From contig JAKJFO010000008.1 of assembly GCA_022704885.1 (NCBI GenBank), positions 1 to 49,427 of the forward strand: a stretch of DNA of 49,427 nt, read 5' to 3'. The DNA is from Candidatus Rifleibacteriota bacterium (GTDB lineage Bacteria; Riflebacteria; Ozemobacteria; Ozemobacterales; Ozemobacteraceae). A program made the position numbers and the translations under genes. A model generated the notes under the pieces. It saw only the letters and a program-made list of their open reading frames with translations. It was not told the origin of the DNA and ran no database searches. This document shows, piece after piece, positions 26,931 through 36,416 of this stretch. Each line of letters starts with the position of its first letter. Position 1 is the stretch's first letter.

Positions 26931-28328
26931 TCAGTATTTGAGCGCTCTGAGCAGGCGGGTAATGCCATTTACTGCCAGTCTGCAGATGAGATAGATCGGG
27001 CTGCGCCCGGGCAGTTCAGCCAGGGCCGGCCCGACTCTTTTGTACAGTCTGATAAAAACCTGCCCCGGTAGACTGCGTTTGAGCACGGTATCGCGAAATT
27101 GTCGCAGATAAACGGTGTCAGGGTGCATCTCGCCATAAACGCGGGTTGCGACGAAACAGCCGCCATCAGACTTTTTCTGCTCATTCTTGTCGCGGAAAAT
27201 CGAATAGACATCATAGTTGGGGTCGATCTGGCGGATTCGCTCAAGAGTGGTCTGAGCTTTTAATGGTTCACCTGATCTGATGCGGCAACGATAGACCCCG
27301 GCCAGGGCCGTAAGGTTCTGCGAGTCGAAGGAAAGCGCGTCAAGAAAACAGCTTAAGGCTGATTCTATCCATTTATACTGTTGTGAACTGCCAGGCTTTT
27401 CCTGCTCGGCCTTGTAAAGGAAATCCAGGCCATCTTTGAGGTTCTGGTCGAATATCTGCCCTTCTACAGCCTTTTTCAGACGCTGGGCTTTGGCGTTGTT
27501 CTGATTCTGCCTGAGAGCAACCTGAATGCATGACATGGCATCCTGAAAGTGCCAGAGTTTTGATAAGGCCTCAGCCTTCATCAACAGCAGTTCAATATTG
27601 GTTGGTTCCGTTTCCAGGCCAAGATTGACGATTTCGATCACACCATCGTAATTGCTGCTTTCTTCCTGCTTGTGCGCAGCATTCATGGCAGACTCAGAGC
27701 GACGGGCAGTCATTTCTTTCCAGTAATGTTTTGCCTCATCGAACAATTCAAGCGCATATGCGCGCTTTTCCTTGTTGTCGATTTCGGTATAACATTGAAT
27801 CAGCCCGAGGATAGCGTTCATTTCATGCTGCTCGAATTCGAGAATACTGCTGAAAGTCGCTGCTACCGCCTCAAGGTCTTCGTAATGCTTTTTCCAGAAG
27901 GCTTTTACGTAAGGCTCTTTGCTTTTTTTGTCTTCTGCTGCCGGGTTTTTTTCGATGAAATGTGAGGCCGCAGCTACAACCTGATTCCACATGGCTTTGG
28001 CTTTGTTCAGTTTCGAATCGATATGGTTTTTCTGGAGCTGAGCAAGCTCTTCTTTGTCGCGCATGAAAACAGGTATCTCGTAGTACAGCCGCTTGTAAAT
28101 TTCGTAGGCTGCCTTGATTTCCTGTTGCTTTTCCTTGAGGCGGGCAAGGCGGTATAGATAGAGAGCGGACTCTCCATTCTTGCTCTTGAAATCTTCCAGC
28201 TGCGCCTGCGCTATTTCAAATCGTTCGAGAAGCAGGGCGTCTTCAAACGAAGCGTTGAAGTCAGCATGCGCATCGGTATAGAATTCTTCGCCAGGACCTC
28301 TCTTGTCTTGAGAATCCACATTCTCCAT
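26931..28328 (-). CDS. TPR-like protein with C-terminal CFI-box domain
   Basis: The protein has 465 residues; AAGAGGAAG precedes the ATG. Residues about 25-370 are helical, with TPR-like spacing clearest near 225-285 and in the YKWIESALSCFLDAL region. The C-terminal 70 residues contain GCFVATRVYGEMHPDTVYLRQFRD... and match the CFI-box motif pattern found at the ends of many bacterial proteins. A hydrophobic, basic stretch follows. No signal peptide is seen. The CFI-box role is not established; it may target or anchor the protein. The gene diverges from comM and converges on ptb. Confidence 0.75.
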   Translation of the reverse strand: MENVDSQDKRGPGEEFYTDAHADFNASFEDALLLERFEIAQAQLEDFKSKNGESALYLYRLARLKEKQQEIKAAYEIYKRLYYEIPVFMRDKEELAQLQKNHIDSKLNKAKAMWNQVVAAASHFIEKNPAAEDKKSKEPYVKAFWKKHYEDLEAVAATFSSILEFEQHEMNAILGLIQCYTEIDNKEKRAYALELFDEAKHYWKEMTARRSESAMNAAHKQEESSNYDGVIEIVNLGLETEPTNIELLLMKAEALSKLWHFQDAMSCIQVALRQNQNNAKAQRLKKAVEGQIFDQNLKDGLDFLYKAEQEKPGSSQQYKWIESALSCFLDALSFDSQNLTALAGVYRCRIRSGEPLKAQTTLERIRQIDPNYDVYSIFRDKNEQKKSDGGCFVATRVYGEMHPDTVYLRQFRDTVLKRSLPGQVFIRLYKRVGPALAELPGRSPIYLICRLAVNGITRLLRALKY

Positions 28329-28369
28329 GCAGCTTCCTCTTGTACGTCATGACTATTCACGATAAGATA

Positions 28370-28378
28370 TGCTACAAT
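28370..28378 (+). promoter_or_regulatory. Extended -10 promoter for comM
   Basis: TGcTACAAT at 28370-28378 is an extended -10; TGACTA at 28350-28355 is a weak -35 at 17 bp. The ATG is 40 nt downstream. Confidence 0.5.
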
Positions 28379-28417
28379 ACAATTTAGTCAAGAAGCAAAT
28401 TTGCAGGACATGAGAGT

Positions 28418-29956
28418 ATGTTTGCCAAAATCGCTGCTGCAACCATTTCAGGGTTCGAAGCCAGCCCGGTGTTTGTTGAAACCGATATCGCAGGTGGGTT
28501 GCCCGGTTTTGATCTGGTTGGTCTGCCTGATCCCTCAGTTGCTGAATCATGGCAGCGCGTGCGTTCGGCTGTTAAGAATTCAGGGTTTCCGCTGCCATCG
28601 GGGCGCATAGTTGTCAATCTCGCCCCGGCCGACCTGCGCAAAGAAGGGTCGGGCCTCGATCTGCCCATTGCGGTTTCGATACTCGCCTCAATGGAAATTA
28701 TACCTGATCAGCTCAGTCGCAATTACATCTTTGTCGGCGAACTCAGTCTGAATGGCGAGTTGCGCCACACCCGCGGCGTTCTGCCAATCGCGCTCATGGC
28801 GTTGCAGCTCGGCTACAAGGGCATCGTGCTGCCGCGTGACAACGCACGTGAAGCTCTGGTAGTGCCTGAACTTGAGGTCATTTCCTATACGACTCTGGGC
28901 GAACTGGTTTCTGCATTTTCTGGAGGTTGCACGCCTGTTGCCGACCTGCCGACTCACGATCACGATCGACAGAGTGAAGAAATTTTTATTTTCCATGACT
29001 TAACCGGCATCAAAGGCCAGACCATGGCCCGCCGCGCTCTCGAAATCGCGGCTGCCGGTGGTCATAACATCATTTTTTCGGGCCCACCGGGTTCAGGCAA
29101 GACAATGCTGGCCCGGGCGCTGCCTTCAATTCTGCCACCACTCGATTTTGTCGAAGCGCTTGACGTGACGCGCATTTACAGCATTAAAGGCCTGTTGCCA
29201 CCCGGTGCCGGGCTGATCAGGCAGCGACCTTTTCGCGACCCGCACCATACAATTTCTGATGTAGCCTTGATCGGCGGTGGAAGGTCACCCGGACCGGGTG
29301 AAGTTTCGCTGGCTCACCATGGCGTGCTCTTTCTCGATGAGCTGCCCGAATTCAAGAAGTCGGTTCTTGAGGTTCTGCGAGAACCTCTTTCTTCAGGTTC
29401 GGTTTCGATTTCTCGGGCTGCCCAGACCTGCCTGTTTCCTGCTCGCTTTTTGTTGGCTGCCGCAATGAACCCATGCCCATGCGGCTTCAGCACTGATCCT
29501 GATTCTAACTGCGTTTGCGACAACCGCCAGATAAGCCGATACCGACAGCGACTTTCGGGGCCTCTGCTCGACCGTATCGATCTGCAGGTGCATGTGCCGC
29601 GTCTGCAACCATGGGAACTTGCCGAAAAGCCTGCCGGAGAGAGTTCGGAGACTGTTCGCGAAAGAGTTGTCAGGGCGCGCAACCTTCAAAAGCATCGCAA
29701 CGATCCTGCCGGAACAATTCTCAATGCCAATCTTTCCGGCAAAAAAATCGAACAGTTCTGCCGTATCGATGCAGAATCTCAGAAAATGCTGATCGCCGCC
29801 GCCCGTCGCTTTACTCTTTCGGCCAGGGGCTATGACAAGGTGTTGCTTATTGCCCGAACTATCGCTGATCTCGATGAGTCTGAGTCGATTGCGGCCACAC
29901 ATCTGGCCGAGGCCCTGCAGTATCGCACCAATGGTCTGTTCGACCATCTTTCCTGA
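28418..29956 (+). CDS. comM: YifB/ComM family AAA+ Mg-chelatase-like ATPase
   Basis: The protein has 512 residues, full length for the family. The N-terminal domain (about 1-170) has the diagnostic GLPGFDLVGLPD and VNLAPADLRKEGSGLDLPIA. The AAA+ module has Walker A GPPGSGKT (222-229), Walker B HGVLFLDELPEF, and a Mg-chelatase-type C-terminal domain with a Cys-rich insert (MNPCPCG...CVC). ComM is a hexameric helicase that drives branch migration during natural transformation in Vibrio and Haemophilus. Many non-competent bacteria also have it, so competence is not implied. It appears monocistronic. Confidence 0.93.
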   Translation: MFAKIAAATISGFEASPVFVETDIAGGLPGFDLVGLPDPSVAESWQRVRSAVKNSGFPLPSGRIVVNLAPADLRKEGSGLDLPIAVSILASMEIIPDQLSRNYIFVGELSLNGELRHTRGVLPIALMALQLGYKGIVLPRDNAREALVVPELEVISYTTLGELVSAFSGGCTPVADLPTHDHDRQSEEIFIFHDLTGIKGQTMARRALEIAAAGGHNIIFSGPPGSGKTMLARALPSILPPLDFVEALDVTRIYSIKGLLPPGAGLIRQRPFRDPHHTISDVALIGGGRSPGPGEVSLAHHGVLFLDELPEFKKSVLEVLREPLSSGSVSISRAAQTCLFPARFLLAAAMNPCPCGFSTDPDSNCVCDNRQISRYRQRLSGPLLDRIDLQVHVPRLQPWELAEKPAGESSETVRERVVRARNLQKHRNDPAGTILNANLSGKKIEQFCRIDAESQKMLIAAARRFTLSARGYDKVLLIARTIADLDESESIAATHLAEALQYRTNGLFDHLS

Positions 29957-29989
29957 TCTGATGAAGCCTGAGATTTTAGTCAGGCAGAC

Positions 29990-29998
29990 TGCTATAAT
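29990..29998 (+). promoter_or_regulatory. Extended -10 promoter for the amylase gene
   Basis: TGcTATAAT (29990-29998) has a perfect -10 with the TGn extension and only a weak -35. It lies 49 nt before the ATG at 30047, between comM and the amylase gene. Confidence 0.6.
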
Positions 29999-30046
29999 GT
30001 GACTTGAAGCAAGAACTCATGATGTCATTGAAAGGTTGACCGGATT

Positions 30047-31840
30047 ATGAAAAAGACGATAACCCTGCTGCTCCTGGCGATTATGGTGGCGATGCCGCTT
30101 GGCGCAACTTCAATGGAAGACTGGAAAGACCAGGTGCTGTATTTCGTTTTTATCGACCGCTTCGCCAACGGTGATACCAGCAACGATCGAGAGGTCGATC
30201 CATCTGATATCAACGGTTTTCATGGTGGCGACATCAGTGGCCTGCTTGCCCGGCTGAAATATCTTGAAAGTCTTGGCGTAACCGGCATCTGGCTGAGTCC
30301 TTTTCTAACCAACCGGCCTGACCGTTTTTTTAAGCATCAGCCCTATCACGGCTACTGGATTCATGACTTCTGGTCTGTCGATTCGCGTTTTGGCAGCGAG
30401 GCCGAACTCGTTGAACTTCGTCGGCGCCTGCGCGGGTCAGACATGAAACTGGTTCTCGATATGGTCGTCAATCACATGGGTTATGATGCGCCCTTTGCAG
30501 AGGCAAACCCCGACTGGTTCAATCCGCCGCTCGATATCGCCGACTGGAACGACACTGAACAGCTCATCAACCGCAGAATTTTCGGTCTGCCTGACTTTGC
30601 TTCGCAAAAGCCGGTAGTTAAAACCTTTTTTCGGCTGGTGGCACGTCACTGGGTCGAACGCCTGCGGCCAGATGGATTCAGACTCGATGCGGTTAAACAT
30701 GTGCCACTCGAATTCTGGCGTGATTTCAATACTTCAGCGCAAACTGCCGGTGGTCCTGGTTTTCTGCTGCTGGGCGAATACCTTCATGGCGACCCGAAGG
30801 CAAATCTGACAGTCTGGAAAGACGGTGAATTCAACAGTCTGTTTGATTTTCCGCTTTACTACACGATGAAAGATGTTTTTGCCGGTGGCGCCGACATGCG
30901 TCGACTGGCCTCGCGCATCTACTTTGATCGCAATTATCCCGACGCCGGGCTGTTGGCCACTTTTCTCGACAATCACGATCTTGACCGCTTCATTACCTCG
31001 TGTGGTGACGACGGGCGAAAGTATAAGCTGGCGCTTGCTTTTATGCTCACAGCTCGCGGCATACCCACTTTGAACTATGGTAACGAGCAGGGACTGGCCG
31101 GAGCCCATCAGCCTGAGCCCGAGAACCGACGCTCGATGGTATTCGATACCGGCAGCGAACTGTTCAGATTTACCCGCGAACTCATCGCTCTGCGTAAGAG
31201 CAGCCCGGCTTTGCGGCGAGGGCTGCAGTTCAATCTGCACGCAGACGCCAGTACTTATGCTTTTGCCCGGCTGATGCCTGATCAGATGGCGATTGTCGTG
31301 TTCAACAACGATGAGCAACCCCGCCAGATTGATTTTGCTCTGCATGCCGCAGGTCTGCCAAAAGTAATGGATTCAAAAATCGGCCAGGCCCGGGCAATTG
31401 TGCGTCAAGGTCGACTGCAGACTTCGCTGGCCGGTAAAAGTTTTGCGGTATTCATCTCTGACGTCAGTACCGGTCATTACGAAAAGCTGTTTCGACACTG
31501 GCAGAAACGCTTTTTTAATGAAAAAGCCTGGGGCAGCCGCACGGTCACGCTCAAACTCAAGGCCTCATATCTGCCGGAAAAAGCGAAAGTCTATTTCACC
31601 GGCAATTTCCCCGAAATTGGCGACTGGAGCAATGATGGGCGTAAGGCTCTGCCGATGCAGAAAATCTCAGATGATGAATATGTGGCGACAGTAAAAATGC
31701 CGCTGGCACGCATTTTTGAGGGAAAGTGCTTTTATCGCCTCGAAGATCAGACCGTCTGGCAGCCCGGCGATAATCTTATCGCCGAGGTTGCCGATACCGG
31801 TGTTGAATACATTCACATGGACTGGAAAAACCTCGATTAA
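30047..31840 (+). CDS. Secreted GH13 alpha-amylase-family enzyme with C-terminal CBM20-like domain
   Basis: The protein has 597 residues with a Sec signal (about 1-20, ending GATS). The GH13 barrel has the usual regions: DMVVNH; DGFRLDAVKH with nucleophile Asp214; LLGEYL with acid/base Glu244; and FLDNHD with transition-state Asp311. The C-terminal 100 residues resemble a CBM20 starch-binding domain (VYFTGNFPEIGDWSNDGRKALPM). It should hydrolyse alpha-1,4-glucans such as starch or glycogen outside the cytoplasm; the precise specificity is not clear. The stop shares TTAA with the convergent 20-TPR gene. Confidence 0.94.
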   Translation: MKKTITLLLLAIMVAMPLGATSMEDWKDQVLYFVFIDRFANGDTSNDREVDPSDINGFHGGDISGLLARLKYLESLGVTGIWLSPFLTNRPDRFFKHQPYHGYWIHDFWSVDSRFGSEAELVELRRRLRGSDMKLVLDMVVNHMGYDAPFAEANPDWFNPPLDIADWNDTEQLINRRIFGLPDFASQKPVVKTFFRLVARHWVERLRPDGFRLDAVKHVPLEFWRDFNTSAQTAGGPGFLLLGEYLHGDPKANLTVWKDGEFNSLFDFPLYYTMKDVFAGGADMRRLASRIYFDRNYPDAGLLATFLDNHDLDRFITSCGDDGRKYKLALAFMLTARGIPTLNYGNEQGLAGAHQPEPENRRSMVFDTGSELFRFTRELIALRKSSPALRRGLQFNLHADASTYAFARLMPDQMAIVVFNNDEQPRQIDFALHAAGLPKVMDSKIGQARAIVRQGRLQTSLAGKSFAVFISDVSTGHYEKLFRHWQKRFFNEKAWGSRTVTLKLKASYLPEKAKVYFTGNFPEIGDWSNDGRKALPMQKISDDEYVATVKMPLARIFEGKCFYRLEDQTVWQPGDNLIAEVADTGVEYIHMDWKNLD

Positions 31841-33975
31841 ATCTCGATTTCCTGTTCCATTTCTTTTTCGCACTGCTCTATGAGGGTCTTGAGATTGTCG
31901 GCTTCGACGCCGGTGGGCGTGTGACCGAGATACTTGCGTGCGACATCGACGGCGTCTCTGAACTGGCGCTTGCGAGCATAGATGACGGCAAGATTATAGT
32001 AGACCTGAATGAACTTCGGGTCGATTTCGAGAACCTTCATGTAAGCGGTAATTGCTTCGTTTATGCGGCCTTTCTCGAATTCTTCGGTGCCGATGTTGTA
32101 ATAGGCTGCAGCATCTTTGGGGTTGAGCTCGATGGCTTTCTTCCAGAGGTCGATGGCCTGGTCGTACATGCCCTTGTTGTAATAGGCGATACCCAGCTTG
32201 TTGCGGGCTTCTGAATCCTGTGGGTTATACTTGATGACCCTTTTCCAGATTTCGATTGCCTTGTCATACATTTCGCGATTATGGTAGGCAGTGGCCAGAT
32301 TCGAGAGAATGTCGGCATCTTCTGGCTTGTATTTGAGCGCCTTTTCCCAGCACTCAACTGCCTTGTCGAACAGTTCGAGCTTGATGTAGGCAATACCGAG
32401 CTTGTTGTAAAGTTCGCCGTTCTCGGGGGTGATTCTGATCGCGTCTTCCCATTCAGAGATGGCCTGATCGAACATGTTCTTCTGAAAATAGGCGATACCA
32501 AGGTTGTTGTGGGCATCGACATCGTTCGGCGCCAGTTCTACCACTTTGCGCCACGAAAGAATCGCATCGTCGATGAGGCCCTTTTCGTCATAAGCATTGC
32601 CCAGCACGAAATGGGTGTTGGGGTTGTTGGGATCGAGTTCGATCGTCTTTTTCCAGCAGGAAATGGCGTTGTCGAGTTTGCGCTTCTGCCGATATGCGTG
32701 CCCCAGCTTGAAGTAGAGATCAGGATCGGTGGGGTTGAGCGCTTTCGATTTTTCCCATTCGGTGAGTGCCTCGTCGAAACGTTGCAGGTTGTAAAAGGCG
32801 ATACCAAGGTTGTGATGTGCTTCAAAGTGGTCTGAGTCGATTTCGATAGCTTTCTGCCACTGGAATATCGCTTCCTGAGTCTTGTTAAGCTTCGAGTAGG
32901 CGATGCCAAGCTTGTGGTGCAACTGCGGGTCGTCGCTTACATAAGAAATCGCCCGGTTCCAGAATTTGGCGGCTTCGGCAAAATCTTCGAGACCGCAGTA
33001 GGCATTACCGATTTTTTCGCAGATGTCGGCGTCTTCACTGCGTTTTTCGCGCACGGTGTTCCAGTAGGTGATAGCCTTCTGGAAGTTGCCGGAATTGTAT
33101 TGTGCAACGCCAAGATTGAAGTGGGCTTCGATGTCGTTGGGGTTGAGCGAAATACACTTTTCCCAGCTTTTGATGGCCTTTTCGAGATCGTCGAGTTTGC
33201 CGTAGGCCGAGCCGAGTTTGAAGTAGACTTCTGAGCTGTCAGGGGTCAGATCGAGAATCTTCTGCCAGGTTTCGATGGCTTCGCGATGCTGATTGAGCTT
33301 GCTGTAGGCGTTGCCAAGATTGTTGAAAATCTCAGGCTGGCGTGGGCTAAGTGCCAGAGCCTTTTTCCATTCGTCGATAGCCTGCTGGTACATTTCGAGG
33401 CGGTAGAAGACGATGGCGAGATTGTTGTGCGCTTCTGAGTTCTTGGGGTTGAGTTCGATCGACTTCGAAAAAGCGATGACGGATTTATCGTCGAGACCCT
33501 TGTTGTAATAGGCAACACCGAGTCTGAAGAAAATATCAGCATCATCAGGATTAAGGTTGGCAGCTTTTTCCCAGAGGGCGATAGCCTGGTCTTCCTTGCC
33601 GAGATTGTAGTAGGCGATGCCAAGCTTGAAATGAATCTCGGGATCATGGCTTCTGACTTCGAGGCATTTTTCCCAGTAGTCGATAGCCTTGGAATCTTCG
33701 CCCTTATTGTAATAAGCGATACCAAGGTTATGAAGCACCTCGTAATTCTGCGGGTCGAGCGAAACCGCGATTTCCCATTCCTTCAGCGCTTCATCGATGC
33801 GATTGAGCTGGTAATAGGCAACGCCGAGTTTGAATCTGGCTTCGCTGTTCTGTGGGTTCTTGATCAGTGACTGCACCCATTCTGCAATCGCCTGCTCATA
33901 TTGCCCCTTGGTGTAGTAGGCTATGCCCAGGTTATAATGGGTATTCGCTTCGTCCTGCAGATAAGTACGCTTCAT
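31837..33975 (-). CDS. Protein of 20 tandem TPRs with a conserved Trp at position 24
   Basis: The protein has 712 residues; a strong TTTGGAGG lies before the ATG. Apart from nine N-terminal and 23 Glu-rich C-terminal residues, it is exactly 20 uninterrupted 34-residue tetratricopeptide repeats (residues 10-689), enough for about two and a half superhelical turns. Position 24 is Trp in 17 of 20 repeats; repeats 5, 19 and 20 have Phe, Tyr and Ala. The highly regular array is characteristic of a scaffold that binds a long peptide or many partners. No signal or membrane helix is present. It is the last gene of the minus-strand cluster, 14 bp after the coiled-coil gene. Confidence 0.93.
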   Translation of the reverse strand: MKRTYLQDEANTHYNLGIAYYTKGQYEQAIAEWVQSLIKNPQNSEARFKLGVAYYQLNRIDEALKEWEIAVSLDPQNYEVLHNLGIAYYNKGEDSKAIDYWEKCLEVRSHDPEIHFKLGIAYYNLGKEDQAIALWEKAANLNPDDADIFFRLGVAYYNKGLDDKSVIAFSKSIELNPKNSEAHNNLAIVFYRLEMYQQAIDEWKKALALSPRQPEIFNNLGNAYSKLNQHREAIETWQKILDLTPDSSEVYFKLGSAYGKLDDLEKAIKSWEKCISLNPNDIEAHFNLGVAQYNSGNFQKAITYWNTVREKRSEDADICEKIGNAYCGLEDFAEAAKFWNRAISYVSDDPQLHHKLGIAYSKLNKTQEAIFQWQKAIEIDSDHFEAHHNLGIAFYNLQRFDEALTEWEKSKALNPTDPDLYFKLGHAYRQKRKLDNAISCWKKTIELDPNNPNTHFVLGNAYDEKGLIDDAILSWRKVVELAPNDVDAHNNLGIAYFQKNMFDQAISEWEDAIRITPENGELYNKLGIAYIKLELFDKAVECWEKALKYKPEDADILSNLATAYHNREMYDKAIEIWKRVIKYNPQDSEARNKLGIAYYNKGMYDQAIDLWKKAIELNPKDAAAYYNIGTEEFEKGRINEAITAYMKVLEIDPKFIQVYYNLAVIYARKRQFRDAVDVARKYLGHTPTGVEADNLKTLIEQCEKEMEQEIEI
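31909..33948 (-). repeat. 102-bp imperfect tandem repeats (20 units) coding TPRs
   Basis: The DNA is built of 20 diverged units of 102 bp, one per TPR. It is a protein repeat, not a CRISPR or satellite: units differ throughout, mostly at third codon positions and surface residues. It can create long false frames on the plus strand and could recombine. Confidence 0.9.
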
Positions 33976-33989
33976 AAGGCCTCCAAACT

Positions 33990-35588
33990 CTACTTTGTTT
34001 TATTTTCAGGTTCGCTTTTGCCGTGACCTGGCGTGGCGACGATATCATATTTCTGAACCATCGAGTTGATGGTGTTTCCAAACATCTCAAGTACCGATTT
34101 AAGGCGGTTGCTTCGCTTGAAACTGTAGTTAAAGCTAGCATCTGCCATTTTTATTCTCTGCGATTGTAGTTGGAACCGGTGTCTGAAAGCAAGCTTTTCT
34201 GGAAAAATATTTGGCTTTTTCAGGCTTGTCGGCGATTCAGCTTTTGCCCGCTGATCATTGAATGTCAGAGTGAAGATGTCGTCAACATTGAAGTTGCGTT
34301 CAACGATTTCGCGCATCAGGTAACAGGTGAACAGATCGAACGAATTGATGATTATCGCATCATCTCTCAGCTTGCGGAAAATCATCATTTTGACTTTTCT
34401 GCTGCTGATTTTCTGGATGATGTTGAATGCCGCCGGCCGGTCATACTGAGTTTTGAAATTGTCGTCGTAAACGATATCCCGGCAAATTTTCTGTGGCATG
34501 CTCAGTTTGGGCTGCAGTCGATATGCGGCATGAAACTTCATTTCGAAAGGTTTCTTGAGAGAAGGCTTCATTCTGGCTGCTTTGATGCGGACATGCGCCG
34601 GCATCGTTGACTGCTCAAAGCCCATATACTGGCTAAAAGATCTTGGGGTTGGCAGAGTGCGGCGCTGCAGGGTCACCGGTTGCTTTTGCTGAATTTCTCT
34701 GCGAAAGCTGACAGCCGCCGGCAACCTCTCGGGAAAACAGAATGGCAGATAAGGCACCAGTGCTTTGGGTTCCAGCAGTGAGGTTTCGGCTGTGCTGTCG
34801 TCGGGCTGACGATACACTGCCATTTTGTTGAGACCGGTAAGAACCCGGCTCAGCTGCATCTGAATATGGTTCTTTTCACGCTGCAGGGCGTCGATCGTTT
34901 TTACCAGCTCGGTTTCTCTTTGCTGCAGAGCATCCAGAGACAGCCGCAGTTGTCGGTTGCTGTTGGCAATATGATCGAGATCGCTTATTGCTTTGTCATT
35001 GTTCTTTTTGAGGCCCGCGTTCTCAGTTTGTGTTGCTGCCAGCGCCTGCTCTTTCTGCTTTATCTGGTCTTCGTAATCAGCGCATAAACTCTTGAGATGG
35101 TAAGTGCGGGCGCGAAGATCCTGAAGCTCGAGGTTGACAGCTTCAAGCTCCTTTTCGCGAGACTCGAGATTGGCGGCAGCGCTTGAATGCTTCAGGCTCA
35201 GATCCTTGCTGTGCAACTGCATCTGAGTCAGCTGGATGTTGATCGCGTTGAACCTTTCCTGCAGCGCCTGGTGCTGCTTCTGCAGATTGCGGTTCTCAAC
35301 TACTGAGTCTGCCAGACTGGTTTTAAACTCAACGATTTTATGTTCTTTTTCTGCCAGGATGGATTTAAGCTCTGATAGAGTCGAAAGGGTATCCGGTTCA
35401 CCCGCGACCTGTCGACGAAGTGCAGCAAAATCGATGCTTTCGAGCTGTTCGAAAAAACCGGCAATTCCGCTGTCAGAGTCGTTTCCTGCCCGCTTTTTCA
35501 ATACAGCGGCCAGACTGCGGCAGATTATTTCGAGCGCATCGAGCTGTTCAGCTGCATTGAGCTCGGTAATGGCAGGCTTTTTTTCCAT
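33990..35588 (-). CDS. Coiled-coil protein with a basic, aromatic C-terminal region
   Basis: The protein has 532 residues. Residues about 1-60 are a small helical domain, and about 65-265 a long coiled coil (Gln/Leu/Glu-rich heptads). Residues about 285-532 change abruptly to a Pro/Arg/Lys/Phe-rich composition with short alternating strands, such as LPTPRSFSQYMGF and KPFEMKFHAAYRLQPKLSMP. This texture closely resembles the long tails of the two giant proteins encoded upstream at 36484-43895. No signal, membrane helix or catalytic motif is visible. It lies between the PP2C gene (14-bp gap) and the TPR gene (14-bp gap), so it is in the same transcript. It may bridge the giants to other parts through the coiled coil; that is inference. 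Confidence 0.85.
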   Translation of the reverse strand: MEKKPAITELNAAEQLDALEIICRSLAAVLKKRAGNDSDSGIAGFFEQLESIDFAALRRQVAGEPDTLSTLSELKSILAEKEHKIVEFKTSLADSVVENRNLQKQHQALQERFNAINIQLTQMQLHSKDLSLKHSSAAANLESREKELEAVNLELQDLRARTYHLKSLCADYEDQIKQKEQALAATQTENAGLKKNNDKAISDLDHIANSNRQLRLSLDALQQRETELVKTIDALQREKNHIQMQLSRVLTGLNKMAVYRQPDDSTAETSLLEPKALVPYLPFCFPERLPAAVSFRREIQQKQPVTLQRRTLPTPRSFSQYMGFEQSTMPAHVRIKAARMKPSLKKPFEMKFHAAYRLQPKLSMPQKICRDIVYDDNFKTQYDRPAAFNIIQKISSRKVKMMIFRKLRDDAIIINSFDLFTCYLMREIVERNFNVDDIFTLTFNDQRAKAESPTSLKKPNIFPEKLAFRHRFQLQSQRIKMADASFNYSFKRSNRLKSVLEMFGNTINSMVQKYDIVATPGHGKSEPENKTK

Positions 35589-35602
35589 CCGGTGTAGTTT
35601 AT

Positions 35603-36388
35603 CTAGATGTGCTGATACAGGCAGACGCTGACATTGTCGCCGGCGCCGTTAAGGTAGGAGGCTTTTATCAGATTGTTGGCCAGCAGTTCAAGATCGGTGC
35701 CCTCGGCAGAATACACATGGGCAATGACTTGACTGATCGTTTCATCTTCAACGAAGCCGCAGAGACCGTCTGAGCAAAGCAGCAGCAGATCTCCCTTCTC
35801 AAGCACCATGTTCTTGCGGTCGACTTCAGTTGTTTCGCCGATGCCAAGGGCGCGCGTGATAACATTGCGCTGCGGGTGAGTAAAGGCTTCTTTGGCAGTA
35901 ATTCTGCCGGCTTCGACAAATTCCTGCACGAGTGAGTGGTCTCTGGTCAGTGCTGTCAGCTCATTTCGACGATAGCGGTAACATCTGCTGTCGCCGACAT
36001 GCGCCAGAGCGAGCGAGTCTCGATAGATCAGAGCGACGACGATTGTTGTGCCCATGCCTTCCATGTCAGGGTTTTGACAGGCCTTGTCATAGATTGCCTT
36101 ATTGGATTTGACAAAACACTCTTCGAGAAAGACGGTCTTGTCAGAGTTCAGCAAATGTTCCGGCTGTTTCTCGAAAAGATTCTTGACCATGTTTTCTTTG
36201 ACCGTCTGAACAGCCAGCATCGATGCATATTCGCCGGCTGCTGCTCCTCCCATTCCATCTGCGAGTATCAGGGCAGTCAATTCTATTTTGTTGCCGAGTG
36301 GGCCGCAATACTGCATTGCCATACTTTCAGCATAATCTTCGTTGTTCGGGCGCACTTTGCCTTTATCGCTCAGGGTAAAGAATCTCAT
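35603..36388 (-). CDS. PP2C-type serine/threonine protein phosphatase
   Basis: The protein has 261 residues, a complete minimal bacterial PP2C (PrpC/Stp-like). Visible motifs: RPNNED (13-18), ADGMGG (43-48), GDSRCYRYR (132-140), the CSDGL region with Asp207, and GAGDN with Asp251, which together provide the Mn/Mg-binding acidic residues. It should dephosphorylate Ser/Thr phosphoproteins in the cytoplasm. CTGGAGAA precedes the ATG, and a near-consensus promoter lies just upstream at 36417-36445. No partner kinase or FHA gene is in the window. Its position between the giant proteins and the coiled-coil/TPR genes suggests they are its targets. Confidence 0.94.
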   Translation of the reverse strand: MRFFTLSDKGKVRPNNEDYAESMAMQYCGPLGNKIELTALILADGMGGAAAGEYASMLAVQTVKENMVKNLFEKQPEHLLNSDKTVFLEECFVKSNKAIYDKACQNPDMEGMGTTIVVALIYRDSLALAHVGDSRCYRYRRNELTALTRDHSLVQEFVEAGRITAKEAFTHPQRNVITRALGIGETTEVDRKNMVLEKGDLLLLCSDGLCGFVEDETISQVIAHVYSAEGTDLELLANNLIKASYLNGAGDNVSVCLYQHI

Positions 36389-36416
36389 AAGTTTTCTCCA
36401 GCTTTTGCTTTACAGC

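Noticed and set aside
32281..32835. 184-codon plus-strand frame with periodic sequence
   Set aside because: It mirrors the TPR repeats on the other strand; the periodicity comes from the 102-bp coding units.
31909..33948. Repeat array considered as CRISPR or satellite DNA
   Set aside because: Units are 102 bp, diverged over their whole length and in frame with TPRs; no constant repeat/variable spacer pattern.
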